Assembly (NCBI GenBank): GCA_963726785.1
Contig: CAVSDJ010000007.1
Span: forward strand, 1,860,001-1,924,000
Length of the DNA: 64,000 bases
From: DATEKX01 sp963726785
GTDB lineage: Bacteria; Acidobacteriota; Blastocatellia; UBA7656
Reading direction: 5' to 3'
A program made the position numbers and the translations under genes. Shown piece after piece: positions 18,257-28,205 of this stretch. A model generated the notes under the pieces. It saw nothing but the letters and a program-made list of their open reading frames with translations. It was not told the DNA's origin and did not search any database. The first letter of the stretch is position 1, and each line of letters starts with the position of its first letter.

Positions 18257-20216
18257 GCTTTTCGTGACTTCCGTAGAGGTTATACCCGGCCCAGAAGAAT
18301 GGATTAGCTGTATCGTAAAGCTCGCAGCCCGGCAACCTCCTCCGCAAGCAGTCTAGTTGCGTTCGGCGCAGCGCCTCGTCGCGAGGGTGCTCGTCGAGAT
18401 AGTGATAGAACTGACGCATAAACGACACCGCCACATCGTCATTTACTAACCATAAACAGCCGAGAATGCTTTCGACGCCCGCCCTCCACATAGTTTCCGG
18501 CAGGCTTATCACCCAGCGACCGGGCAATATAAAATGATCCGCCAGCCAGCAAGCCGACAACGTTGCCTGCTTCAAGCTCGATAGGTCCATTGCCGATACC
18601 TCGCGGAGGCTCAAAATCTCTGTCCGCCCCTCGCGCGTGACCAGCACCATCCCCGAAGCGTCCGGCCGGTCGGCCTTGAACTCGCCATGGCAGGCGATGT
18701 GAAACAGGCTGACGCGAGGGAGCAAGGCGATAATCTCATCTTTATTTGGCCAGTGCCCCCCGTCGTTTATATCCTCTAATCGGCGCTCGTTCAGATTATG
18801 CCGTGCGAGCCATGATCCGACGTGATTCAACTCTTCATGCGTGCCCATCAAATCGGGAAATTCAGAAGTCCCCTGTGACACCCCTACGATTAGCGCATCC
18901 TTTCGATCTGACTCCGATGCCTTGGGCTTGACTGCGGACTCAAAGGCGATTGAAAGCGAATAGCGCTGTATCAAAAAATCACCCCTGTGAAGCACAGCCG
19001 CGAATGGGAATCCATGAAGGCTGTCATCCGGCACGATTGTCAAAGCCTGAACCCGTTTGTGGAGGGAGTCGAGGAATGCCGGAATTTGCAATGCCCTGGA
19101 CAAGCTGCTCGCTATGGCTTTTTGATCTTGGCATCGCTCAATAAGCTGTTGTTGGTTCTGCTCAATAACTTCTTTGTCGGACACTACAGACTTATCCTCA
19201 GAGGGCCGGACGCCGGGACCGCGGCTGTCATAAATGAAATCTCGGATAGGCTCATGCCAGCGTCGCACCAGACCGCGAATCTGTATACGCGTAACAGGAC
19301 TGACTCCGAAATCCAAAAACATCCACCCGTTTCGCACGGCAAGCACGCGGTCGGGCAGCACCAAAAATGACAGCGTGGCTCGATTACGGGAGCGGCTCAA
19401 TAATCTCTTCCACAATGACAAAGTGGGCCATCTCTGGCTCTGCGCATCCTTGTCTTGATCGAGCGTTCGCTTGGCCAGAGCGTCTTTATAGCGGTCAATA
19501 TGCTTGCTCAGGTGGTGGAGGCGCTTCATCAAAAGCCCTTTTCGCAGTGGCCGCAAAAACCACGAGGGCTTTTCAATCGTCGCTTTCATCCGTGCAAGCT
19601 CGTTGATCTCGCCTGCGATATACTCCTCGTCCGCAGTCCATTTATTGAGTAGGAATGTCGAACGATTTTCCGCAGAGAGTGACTCGGTCATTTCACTGAG
19701 CAATTGCCGGGTTTCCTCTGCAAGCAATTGCCGGTCTGGCTCGCGGCGACAGAGCCTGGCCCAGCACCACCCGAGAAACCTTTGAACCTGCCATAATTCC
19801 GGCTTCAGGCCCATATCCCTTAATTCTATGCTTGCCTCAATCAGGGTCACCTCGGCTTGTTCAAACCTCTCTCGATAATAGGCCACTAGACCACTCATCG
19901 TCCGCAGTCGTGCGTGGATCAATGCCGAGTCAGACTTGCTGAAGGCCGCTGTGATTTGTGTCAGCAAGTTCTCGCACGCCGCAAAATCACGGCGGCCCAG
20001 ATGCCAGTGAAACCCCAACACACGGTCTTCGAAGAATGCGAGATAGTTATCCGATTGAGGCAGGTCGAGAGGGTCGTGTATATCATCTAAATCCGGCTCT
20101 GCAGAAATATCAGGCGACATACCCCAGATTTCCGTCACCGACCGGGCCACTGGCACACCGTCGGCCATCGAATGGCCGCGCGCTTCAACGATCTGAAGTA
20201 AGAAAGAGGCGCGCAA
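18246..20216 (-). CDS. CHAT protease domain, C-terminal part of a split gene
   Basis: 656 codons from a TTG, encoding TPR-like helices (about 60-200) and a CHAT caspase-like domain (about 430-650). The catalytic pair is present: His510 (FHIACHGEF) and Cys556 (LSACWLAD). The next upstream gene on the same strand encodes only TPRs and ends in out-of-frame residues. Between them, a third frame carries helical sequence (for example WPRAINLAHVLTYLNQT). I infer one original TPR-CHAT gene of about 975 residues broken by two +1 shifts, near 20385 and 20240. Either the gene is decaying or the assembly has two indels. It has no signal peptide, unlike the CHAT protein at 3.6 kb. Confidence 0.7.
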   Translation of the reverse strand: MRASFLLQIVEARGHSMADGVPVARSVTEIWGMSPDISAEPDLDDIHDPLDLPQSDNYLAFFEDRVLGFHWHLGRRDFAACENLLTQITAAFSKSDSALIHARLRTMSGLVAYYRERFEQAEVTLIEASIELRDMGLKPELWQVQRFLGWCWARLCRREPDRQLLAEETRQLLSEMTESLSAENRSTFLLNKWTADEEYIAGEINELARMKATIEKPSWFLRPLRKGLLMKRLHHLSKHIDRYKDALAKRTLDQDKDAQSQRWPTLSLWKRLLSRSRNRATLSFLVLPDRVLAVRNGWMFLDFGVSPVTRIQIRGLVRRWHEPIRDFIYDSRGPGVRPSEDKSVVSDKEVIEQNQQQLIERCQDQKAIASSLSRALQIPAFLDSLHKRVQALTIVPDDSLHGFPFAAVLHRGDFLIQRYSLSIAFESAVKPKASESDRKDALIVGVSQGTSEFPDLMGTHEELNHVGSWLARHNLNERRLEDINDGGHWPNKDEIIALLPRVSLFHIACHGEFKADRPDASGMVLVTREGRTEILSLREVSAMDLSSLKQATLSACWLADHFILPGRWVISLPETMWRAGVESILGCLWLVNDDVAVSFMRQFYHYLDEHPRDEALRRTQLDCLRRRLPGCELYDTANPFFWAGYNLYGSHEKLRF

Positions 20217-21175
20217 GGCGAGCGCCCTTTCACTCTAACTCGTAAGCTCTGCCTCTGGCCTGTCTGAGTAGGTATCCGGCTGTGCTTGTTTGATTCAAGT
20301 ATGTAAGCACATGCGCAAGATTGATTGCTCGCGGCCAGTGACGCTCGATCAAAGCCGTTGTCGTAACATATCCGAAGAATCTGACGAAAAGAAGCTACGG
20401 CCTCTCCGAACTCTCCCAGCAAAAGGCTTCGCTTGCCTGACAATTCCAGCCAGTTGATATCGAGTCCTGGCTGACGGGACCAGTCCAAATCAGCGCGGAT
20501 TTCCTTAAGTATGATACCGGAGGCCGCAAGCTCACCTTTTTCAAGAAGCGCGTCCGCCTGCGCCAGACGCAGATGGGTCATTGCTTGTCGAGCAAGGTCG
20601 GAAGCTGTCCGCTCGCTGTGCCTAAGCCCACCCTCAAAAGCCGCAAGCGCTTTACCATACTGGCCAAGCCCTGCCTGTATGCGCCCTATTTCAAGATATA
20701 ATTGTGAGAACAACACGGCGCGACTCTGGTCGCTGGTTCCAGGCCAGTGACATCCTGACTCCCATTGCAACAGGCCGTTAGTTGAGAACTCTATGTCTTC
20801 GATAATGCCGATGCTCAGTTCCATATCCCGCAGCATTTCGTAAGCTTCACGCAGCCGTCCGCATCCGAGCGCCAGATGAATACGCTTTAGCAATGAGTAG
20901 TCTGCCCCGTAGCGGTTGCCTGCCTGTTTGTTCAACTCCACCATTCCCACGAGCAAGCTATCCGCGCCCTCGACGTGACCCATAAACGCTGCAAGATCCG
21001 AAAGCCGCTCGGTAATCACAAGGTCGGCAGCTTCAAACGCGCTGCCGACCCTTGCCAGTCGTTGTGAAAGTATCTGCGTGTAGGCTTCGAGCGCTGATGT
21101 GAACTGGCCCCGCCGCCACAGGTTCTCGGCTTTTTGCACCGCAGCTTCGAGCGCGGCAAACGAATCCATCTGCAA
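20135..21175 (-). CDS. TPR region, N-terminal part of the split CHAT protease gene
   Basis: 346 codons, of which roughly the first 263 look like real protein: TPR helices from residue 1 (DSFAALEAAVQKAENLWRRG, FTSALEAYTQILSQRL). The last 80 or so residues (basic, Ser/Arg/Pro-rich) are inferred to be out-of-frame reading. The open frame overlaps the CHAT part by 82 bases in a different frame. It starts 15 bases after the stop of the 762-residue gene, so it belongs to that operon. CHAT proteases normally carry the TPRs and the protease in one chain, which supports the broken-gene reading. Confidence 0.65.
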   Translation of the reverse strand: MQMDSFAALEAAVQKAENLWRRGQFTSALEAYTQILSQRLARVGSAFEAADLVITERLSDLAAFMGHVEGADSLLVGMVELNKQAGNRYGADYSLLKRIHLALGCGRLREAYEMLRDMELSIGIIEDIEFSTNGLLQWESGCHWPGTSDQSRAVLFSQLYLEIGRIQAGLGQYGKALAAFEGGLRHSERTASDLARQAMTHLRLAQADALLEKGELAASGIILKEIRADLDWSRQPGLDINWLELSGKRSLLLGEFGEAVASFRQILRICYDNGFDRASLAASNQSCACAYILESNKHSRIPTQTGQRQSLRVRVKGRSPCAPLSYFRSLKRAAIRWPTVCQWPGR

Positions 21176-21190
21176 ACCTTTCCTCGCTAA

Positions 21191-23479
21191 TTAGCGTCCA
21201 TCACTTGCCATAACGACATATACTTCTTTGTCTTTTTCGCAATCTTCGTTTGCATCTTCGTTATCGTTGCAAGGCGGTTTACTCCTTACCCTGACGCGCG
21301 TTCTCGGAGGCGTTCTTACATTGCTGACGAGCCTGAAGCGCGTCGCCCCATCAGGCGAATAAATCATATCCGGCGTGAATTGGGCGATGCCACCACGCGG
21401 CAGCCTGACTATAGTCGGGAAGTTTCCCGTAACGGGCTTAGTCAAACGCAACTGAGTTAAGGAGACGTTCCAATCAATATTGTCGAAGCCCGAATTGTCC
21501 TGCACGTAAACTAGCGAAGTTCTCTCTTTTATGGTTTCGATCTTTACGGCTTCACCGCTCGGTGAAGCGCCGAGGTGATATTGAAGCGCCACCTGATCTC
21601 CCGCATCTGTTACCCTGACTACATCGCCTTTCGGAACAAGCCCGCTGCTGGCGAGGCGCGAGTTTATCTCGTCGAAAAATACCTGCCGATCCTGGTTATT
21701 TGCGCTACGCATAGCCTCTTGAAGAAGCGGAGTTGATTTCGGTGCTCGCTGACTTATCTGAGCGACGCCCTTGGCTATGACAAGCTCCGGCCTTGGGCCA
21801 TAAATTTCTATAAGCCCGTCAAACTGCTGTATCGCCTCTCTATATCGATGCGATTCGATGAGGCTGTGCCCGTTGCTTACACCATCGATATAATACTGCT
21901 CGGCTTGTGCTTTGAATTTTATTGGGTCTAGCTCAAGGTTTCTGGCCGCCGCCGCATAGTCGCCTTCCTGTAACTGGCGAAGGGCAGGTGGCGGCTCGGT
22001 TGCCGCAGGGTTGGCAACCAGTCGCTGTAAACGGCTGATGTCTTGCTTCAGTTCGTCGGGCAGCTTTCTAGTTTCAAAGTAGGTCTTGCCCGTAGCAGGG
22101 TCTTTGAATCCTTGGATGGTCTCATTGCCGATGTTTATGGTTATCTTTTCAAGCTTGGTTGATCTGGGGAGCCTAGTCACCTCCACCTTGGCACCAGAGC
22201 CTGAGCTTTCGTGTGAAACGCTGATGTACTCGCTATTGTTAAGCTCTGCGCGTATCTCTTCGCCTGAAAGCCAACGCAGGTTGATGCTGCGCAATGCCCC
22301 GTTCGGGTCGGCTATGCACGAGTGCCACGGAGGGTCTACGCCGACACCCGGATTTTGCCTCGGAGCCAGCTTCATCCAACGGTCTGAGCCTGAAAGCTTC
22401 ACAAGATAATTGTTTTGAGCGGGAAGCTTGATGAAGGCAGTGACCTGTGGATCATTTGCCAGAGCTGCGTCAATCGGCTCGACGGATGTGCTTATGTGGC
22501 GGGCCAAAGATTGACCCCTATCAACGTCACGGCTGTGCCATCCGACTTTAAAGCCCGATGTGGTCTTGGCTATCTTTAATGTCCCGATGTGAGCGCCCGC
22601 AACTTTCGTTGCAATCTCAGCCTCGTGACCGGCGTTGGAGACGTTGCGCTCGAATTCCAGGTTATTGGCCATCTCGCCGTGCGCGCCCCGCAGCCTCACC
22701 CCTTCGGGCGAATCAATATGTCTGAATTTTTCGACGACAGAAGTGACGAGGATACTCTTGCCGATCTGGCTCCTGAGGCTGCTTTTTACGCTTGCCTTGG
22801 GTGGCGTGTGCACGCCGGGCGTGCGCGCGTTGGGCGTGTGCTGTGGGGTTCTGCGGGGAAGCGTCCTGGGCCTGGAAGACGTCGAGCCGCCGCCGCCTCT
22901 GCTGCCTCTGCCGCCACCGCCCCTGCTCCCACCCCCGCCGCTAGGTGGTCTTGGCCTAGCGCCCCCTCGTTGAAATAGGAGCGCATATGCTTCGGGTGGT
23001 TTTGGAGAGTCTATAGTTATGCCATTGACGATGCCACCGAAGACCACCCCTTCTACTGTTTTGCCTTGTGTGATGGATAAGCGAAGCAGATTGAGTTGTT
23101 CGATATGGCTGCTGTTGCGCGGGCGAAAACCGATCCTGTCCCAGTCCTTGAATTGCAAATGGGGTTGCTGCTTGACCCAATCTGGAAACCAGTAGTCTCC
23201 TTTCAACAGAATCTTGTTCAAGAACTCAAGCAGCGAATCCTTCTCGCTATCCTTGATCCAAGTCACCAACAAGCTCCATTTCAGCAATTCGTTCAGCCGG
23301 TTGTATTCCGGCTCAAACCGTGCGATCCGGTCTTGATTGGCCCGCCACCATTCGACGAATGCAGCGGCCTGCGCGTTGGGAGTCACTTCGGTATTGGGGC
23401 TGGATGGTTCGGACGACGTGGCATGGATTTCCGTCAGGTTGCGGGCGAATAATATACTCTCTACTAGTGACCGGTTCAC
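21191..23479 (-). CDS. Large Gly-rich protein of a CHAT operon
   Basis: 762 residues from a GTG that directly follows an in-frame TGA, so the 5' end may be lost or shifted. N-terminal helical part (about 35-150), then a Gly/Arg/Ser/Pro-rich linker (about 170-235). A beta-rich middle part (about 250-480) follows, then a short TPR-like stretch (about 530-600) and a beta-rich end with a Cys/Asp/Glu/Lys tail. No family recognised. Its place between a hydrolase gene and a TPR-CHAT protease makes it a possible substrate or partner of the protease, but that is inference. The Gly-rich linker also gives long GC-rich shadow frames. Confidence 0.6.
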   Translation of the reverse strand: MNRSLVESILFARNLTEIHATSSEPSSPNTEVTPNAQAAAFVEWWRANQDRIARFEPEYNRLNELLKWSLLVTWIKDSEKDSLLEFLNKILLKGDYWFPDWVKQQPHLQFKDWDRIGFRPRNSSHIEQLNLLRLSITQGKTVEGVVFGGIVNGITIDSPKPPEAYALLFQRGGARPRPPSGGGGSRGGGGRGSRGGGGSTSSRPRTLPRRTPQHTPNARTPGVHTPPKASVKSSLRSQIGKSILVTSVVEKFRHIDSPEGVRLRGAHGEMANNLEFERNVSNAGHEAEIATKVAGAHIGTLKIAKTTSGFKVGWHSRDVDRGQSLARHISTSVEPIDAALANDPQVTAFIKLPAQNNYLVKLSGSDRWMKLAPRQNPGVGVDPPWHSCIADPNGALRSINLRWLSGEEIRAELNNSEYISVSHESSGSGAKVEVTRLPRSTKLEKITINIGNETIQGFKDPATGKTYFETRKLPDELKQDISRLQRLVANPAATEPPPALRQLQEGDYAAAARNLELDPIKFKAQAEQYYIDGVSNGHSLIESHRYREAIQQFDGLIEIYGPRPELVIAKGVAQISQRAPKSTPLLQEAMRSANNQDRQVFFDEINSRLASSGLVPKGDVVRVTDAGDQVALQYHLGASPSGEAVKIETIKERTSLVYVQDNSGFDNIDWNVSLTQLRLTKPVTGNFPTIVRLPRGGIAQFTPDMIYSPDGATRFRLVSNVRTPPRTRVRVRSKPPCNDNEDANEDCEKDKEVYVVMASDGR

Positions 23480-23605
23480 TCAAACTGTCAGAAACCTGAG
23501 ATCATTGCTAGGAAAGAGTCTTCGGTTGATTCGGCGAAAATCTTAGGTGCTTTGACGTTGAGTGCCAAGTAAGGTAAAGCACTAACCGCCTACATAATTA
23601 GACAG

Positions 23606-24958
23606 CTATTCCTTAGGGAATTCCCAGTACATCAAATCGTTTTTCTCATGAGATCGGAGGTTCCGCTGGTTTGGAGAAAAGCCATGCCTGAACAGTATGA
23701 AAATATCATTAATGAGTAGAGCATTATCAGCAAAATAGCCATGACCGAGTGAATCCGTTCTTACCCCGGATGCATCTACAGTATCTATGCCTTCTACGAC
23801 TACTATCCCGGGGCCAGACTCCCCCGCGCGTGCGTACCTGCCTCGGATCTTCCTAGACATTGCCAGCGCCTTATCTTCAGAAGACGTATAAAGAGTGATT
23901 CTTTCAGAGACCTTCGATATGGCAGGAGCAATCTGTTTTGTAAAAATATCCGCGTCTATGTCCGGGGCTGTGAGGATAACCTGATTAAAATGCGTTGTTT
24001 CCTCTCTTTGCCTTAATTCCTTCAAGGCATCGGTGAGGGCGCGGTTGCCCATACTATGTGCTATCAGGTGGATCCTGCGAGCACTGGAGGATACGACAAT
24101 CCCTTTTAAGAATCTGATAAGATTGTCCACAGTCAATTTCACATTATCCTCATCTCCCAGATACCCTGTTATCTCTCCCCTTGAAGGCCAGCTATACATT
24201 ATCGCAGCGCCTTTAAAGCTTAAATCTACTGCAAGCTGGGCTGTTCTTCGAGCGGCCTCCGCGAAAGTGACATTGAATCCATGCACAAAGACAAAAGCGT
24301 CTTTTTCCGACGAGTCGCTTACAACTTCTTGTAAAGATCGAAAAAAGATGCCTTCTTGCATTGGTAGTAATTTAAGCAGAGCGATATGCTTTTCCGGATT
24401 TTCTTTAAACTCAAGCCGCCACCATCCAGGTCTTTCAAGTTTTCCAATCGCGTGACTCTTAGGTATGCTAACCTCACACATCCCATATTCAAATTCACCC
24501 CTAAAATAACCGAAGAACTCGTTAGGATTGTCTGACCCGGTTCTTGCTCGGTCTGTACCATAGAACACCGATACGGATACATACTTTGCCCCTTGCTTGC
24601 CCTCTTCCGGTTTCTTTAGTCCTCTATAAGTCCCTATATCCTGAAACCTCTCTTTCTGAAAATCATCAGGAAGCTTTGGTGTAATATCTTCTAGGGACGT
24701 TGAATTATTACGAACTAAATCAGCCAATATTCTGATAGTAATATCAGGGTTGATTTGCCTGAAAACTGCTTTGGAGATTTGGTGACCGAAACCTGCTACG
24801 CGTTGGGCTGTCAGATTAGTCAACAGGATGATCTTGTCATCAGAGTCAATTCCGACCTGCGCCAGTGTGCTATCTAAATTTATATATTCATATGGCACAC
24901 CCGTCGATTCTTTAATGCTTCGTCGTACAATAGAGATTACCTGAGACTGTGTTAACAT
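23606..24958 (-). CDS. ACP-like domain fused to DUF900 alpha/beta hydrolase
   Basis: 450 residues from the ATG, which has GGAAG upstream (an earlier GTG is less likely). Residues 1-85 resemble an acyl-carrier fold with the phosphopantetheine motif GIDS (Ser39 in VGIDSDDKIILL). Residues 125-430 are a DUF900-type alpha/beta hydrolase: VFYGTDR, VFVHGFNV (oxyanion region), nucleophile Ser302 in AHSMGN, Asp333 (TAPDIDAD) and His406 (SLGHGYF). DUF900 proteins are esterase/lipase-like. A carrier fused to a hydrolase suggests acyl release or transfer, which is inference. It is the first gene of the minus-strand operon that ends in the TPR-CHAT protease. Confidence 0.75.
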   Translation of the reverse strand: MLTQSQVISIVRRSIKESTGVPYEYINLDSTLAQVGIDSDDKIILLTNLTAQRVAGFGHQISKAVFRQINPDITIRILADLVRNNSTSLEDITPKLPDDFQKERFQDIGTYRGLKKPEEGKQGAKYVSVSVFYGTDRARTGSDNPNEFFGYFRGEFEYGMCEVSIPKSHAIGKLERPGWWRLEFKENPEKHIALLKLLPMQEGIFFRSLQEVVSDSSEKDAFVFVHGFNVTFAEAARRTAQLAVDLSFKGAAIMYSWPSRGEITGYLGDEDNVKLTVDNLIRFLKGIVVSSSARRIHLIAHSMGNRALTDALKELRQREETTHFNQVILTAPDIDADIFTKQIAPAISKVSERITLYTSSEDKALAMSRKIRGRYARAGESGPGIVVVEGIDTVDASGVRTDSLGHGYFADNALLINDIFILFRHGFSPNQRNLRSHEKNDLMYWEFPKE

Positions 24959-25329
24959 TCTTACTTCCACAACTTAAAGAGAAACCTGATTATCTCAAGT
25001 GAGCATCGAGAAATTTCGGCTTACGGAGTAGTCTATGCTTCTCTGTATTGATGAAAAAAGAATTGCAGTTTTAAGATCTATGAAAGCCATCTGAGAACTA
25101 AACTGAATACGTGTTTAACCCTGAACGACTTGGACAATATATAAGCTCCAATCGCTGAAATCAAGCGATATATATCACTTGGCGATACCCTTGATTGACC
25201 GCCGACATGCGCCGCCCGGCGAACGGACAATCAAGCGGTCTTTCGGCCCTTTACTTTTAATGATTGGAGAGCGTGTGATATAAAAGCGCTCTGACAAGCT
25301 AAGGGATGGAGAATGAAAAGATCGAGAGA
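24959..25329. other. Intergenic region at the chromosome/mobile boundary
   Basis: AT-rich stretch without a supportable gene. It should hold the promoter of the minus-strand hydrolase operon near its left end. Base composition changes here from the GC-richer left part to mobile DNA. Confidence 0.4.
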
Positions 25330-25829
25330 TATATATAAGGAAACCCTACATCTGCAGATGGAAGTATAAAGATACATATGAAATCATATAGTGGAAATAT
25401 CTCTATAGAGCAGTTGATAAGCAAGGCAACACTGTCGACTTCCTCCTGAGGCAGCACCGAGATATTGCAGGAGCAAAGAGTTTTTTTGTGAGTGCGATTG
25501 AAAAACACGGAGCACCAGAGAAGATCACCTTGGATGGCTATGCGGCGTCGCACACAGCGGTTGATGAATTGAAGAAATCTGCAATCTTGCCAATGAATGT
25601 TTGCGTGCGAACCAGCAAGTATTTAAACAACCTGATAGAGCAGGATCATCGTCGTGTGAAGCAGCGTGTATATCCGATGCTTGGATTCAAGCGGTTCGAG
25701 AATGCGGCTGTTACGATCAGCGGCATCGAGTTGATAAGCAAGATCAGGAAGAGACAGTTTGACATCTCTGAGTTGAGGTTGGAGGGAGCACGAGCACAAA
25801 AAGTTTGGCAGGCAGTCTTAGCAGCGTAG
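25330..25829 (+). pseudogene. IS6-family transposase remnant
   Basis: The open part (from 25392) reads WKYLYRAVDKQGNTVDFLL, then HRDIAGAKSFF, ITLDGYAASHTAV and IEQDHRRVKQRV, the second half of an IS6/IS26-type DDE transposase. The second catalytic Asp (TLDGY) and final Glu (IEQDH) are visible. Upstream, at about 25330-25391, a degraded match to the DETYIK block is interrupted by a stop (TAG) just before WKYLY. The N-terminal third is missing, so it cannot move by itself. I could not see the terminal repeats. Confidence 0.75.
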
Positions 25830-25861
25830 GATAGATCATAATAAAGCTCACCCTGCTTCTC

Positions 25862-27366
25862 TCACTCGATTTGCACCACAACCGTCAGGGCTACCTCATC
25901 CAAAATCATCTTGAAACTTTCCAATCCGGCTTCTAAATTCTCGATTATTTCCTCCGCCAATTCGTCGGGATTCGGTAAGTTGTCCAAATCCGCCAAAGAT
26001 TTATCCTTGATCCAGGTGATGTCCAGGCTCGTCTTGTCACGGCTGATGATCTCTTCGTGGGTAAACTTTCGCCAGCGCCCATCAGGGCTGTTTTCTGCAT
26101 GATAAGTTTCGCTGCGTTTGTGGCGGTTGAGCGGTCGATAACATTCAATGAATTCTTTCAAATCGCTCAACCTCAGAGGGTTTTTCTTGAGGGTATGATG
26201 ATGTTGGTACGGTAATCGTAGTACCAGACTTCTTTCGTCCAGGGCTTTTTGGCGGCGGGCTTGGCGTCAAAGAAAATCACGTTTGCCTTGACTCCATGAG
26301 CGTAAAAGATGCCCGTCGGCAGCCTCAGAATCGTGTGTAGATCGGCGGTTTCAAGCAATCGCTTGCGGACGGTTTCGCCCGCTCCGCCTTCAAACAAAAC
26401 ATTGTCGGGAACGACGATGGCCGCCTGTCCCGTCGTCTTGAGCATCGTCTTGATGTGCTGCACAAAGTTGAGTTGTTTGTTGCTGGTCGTCGCCCAGAAA
26501 TCCTGTCGGTTATAGGTTAAATCTTCCTTTTCCTGTTCGCCCTGCTCGTTGGTGAAAGTCTGGCTGCTCTTTTTACCAAAAGGCGGATTTGCCAGCACAT
26601 AATCGAAGCGGCTGCCGTCGTCTGCAACCAGCGCATCAGCCGACGAGATGAAGTTATCGCTGTCAATATCGCCGATGTTATGCAGGAACAGATTCATCAA
26701 TGCCAGCCGCCGAGTCGAGGCGACGATTTCATTACCGAAAAAGGTTTTATATTTCAGGAATCGCGTTTGTTCTTTATCCAGCTTGTAATTGGCGACCAGA
26801 AAATCATAGACGCCAAGAAAGAAACCGCCAGTGCCGCAGGCCGGGTCCGCGATAGTTTTTAAAGGGTCGGGTCTGATGCATTCGACCATCGCTCGAATCA
26901 AAGCGCGCGGCGTGAAGTATTGTCCCGCGCCGCTTTTCGTGTCTTCGGCGTTCTTTTCCAAAAGCCCTTCGTAAATCTGCCCTTTTACATCTGCGCCCAT
27001 GATGCTCCACTCTTCTTTGTTGATCATGTCGATCAGCTTGTAGAGCTTTGCCGGGTCTTGAATCTTGTTCTGGCTTTTGGTGAAGATTTGTCCGAGTGTG
27101 CCTTTCTGGTGGCCGAGTTCACGCAGCAATGTCGTGTAATGCGTTTCGAGTTCCGCGCCGCGTTTTGCGGTCAGGCTTTCCCAATTGTATTCGGGCGGAA
27201 TCGGCAAGGCGCGATTGTGAGGCGGTTTGCTGTATTCATCCGCCATCTTCAGAAACAAGAGATAAGTGAGTTGTTCGAGATAATCGCCATAGCTTACGCC
27301 GTCATCGCGGAGCGTATTGCAGAACGACCAGACTTTGCTAACGATGCTGTTCGTGGTTGTGTCCAT
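25862..27366 (-). pseudogene. hsdM: Type I restriction-modification methylase HsdM, frameshifted
   Basis: Two reading frames encode one N6-adenine methylase. The first (27366 to 26173) carries motif I (ADPACGTGGFF) and motif IV (LANPPFGKK). It ends out of frame after YDYRTNI. The second frame resumes with HHTLKKNPLRLSDLKEF and runs to 25862 (RDKTSLDITWIKDKSLADLDNL). A single missing base near 26200 explains the break. Total length of about 500 residues is normal for HsdM. The start overlaps the upstream stop by one base (TAATG). No hsdS or hsdR is seen nearby, so this is probably an orphan remnant, unless the missing base is a sequencing error. Confidence 0.8.
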
Positions 27367-28205
27367 TATTTCGGTCTATCTTTTTTGATTTTCTCTTCTA
27401 TCGTTTTTAACAAATAGTATCCACCTGTCTTTGACGCGCCCCTGAATTCTATCAGCGCGGCATCTCTCAGTTGTTTGATATATCGTTCTAAGCTACTGAT
27501 TGGTATGTCAAGGTTTTTGCTGATCTCGGCAGCCCTCAATCCCGGTTTTTCACTCAAGATGAGAATGACCCGTTTAAGCTTATCTTTTACGTCTTCAGTT
27601 ACTCCCTCACTTACTCCCTCAATTGCTCCCTCAGTTGCTCCCTCAAGCTTGGTATCGCTGAAGAAGGTAAGCTTCACCGAATTTGACTCGGCTGACCATA
27701 CGGGAGCTTTCAACCCCGCCGCCTTGCAAGCATCAATAATCTTCAAAGTCCCTCTGCCGATCTTTTCAATGTATCCCCGCAAAAAAACGATTTGAGCGAT
27801 GTCGGGATTAACCGGCAGCGATAGGTGGCTTTTCTTTAATTCAGCGGTTGTTAAGGCCAGATTGCCAAAATTGGTGATTTCGAGTTTATCAGGAAATATG
27901 GTGATAGACATCGAGCCTGAAACACTGGAATAATCCCGATGCACTAAGGCATTCAGCACGCCTTCTCGTAAGGCTGCCAACGGGTATTGAAGATCGTCCT
28001 GACGCTGCCATTTGGTGTCCGAGAAACTTCGTCTCAACTCCAAATGTTTGTTAAAGAAGTCTTGAATCGCATCAATGTTCTTAAACAAATTGCCTTCAAG
28101 CAATTTGTCGTCTTTGAAGTTAGAACTCGTTTTCCCCTGCTGTAAATAAGAGAGTCTAACTCTACATTGAGGCAGAAACCGCGCAGGATTCTTGGCAAAC
28201 AGCAC
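27366..28205 (-). pseudogene. RecG-like/Schlafen-type ATP-binding protein, 5'-truncated
   Basis: About 279 residues from a GTG; recognisable coding extends a few codons further up, to about 28220 (FNAAVVLFAKNP). It holds the GHKL-like ATPase half of COG2865 proteins (REGVLNALVHRDYS, FPDKLEITNFG, RGYIEKIGRGTLKI), then a Glu/Gly repeat segment (EGATEGAIEGVSEGVTE) and a winged helix. The N-terminal AlbA_2 domain is missing because DNA upstream of about 28235 does not match. Such genes often accompany type I restriction systems, as here with hsdM directly downstream. Probably non-functional. Confidence 0.7.

Noticed and set aside
18246..21175. Programmed frameshifting in the TPR-CHAT gene
   Set aside because: Two separate +1 shifts with no slippery sequence or stimulating structure seen; decay or sequence error is simpler.
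22860..22960. Possible short tandem repeat array or CRISPR
   Set aside because: It is low-complexity coding DNA for a Gly-rich linker; no spaced identical repeats. No CRISPR array was seen anywhere in the window.
22589..22978. Plus-strand open frames opposite the Gly-rich linker
   Set aside because: They are Pro/Ala/Leu-rich mirror images of the GC-rich repeat coding for the Gly/Arg linker on the minus strand.
26920..27417. 165-codon plus-strand frame opposite hsdM
   Set aside because: Antisense shadow of clear methylase motifs on the minus strand.
27601..27652. Short repeat unit (Ser/Pro codon repeat) as a mobile or regulatory repeat
   Set aside because: It encodes the EGATEGAIEGVSEGVTE linker in frame inside the RecG-like remnant; an ordinary coding repeat.
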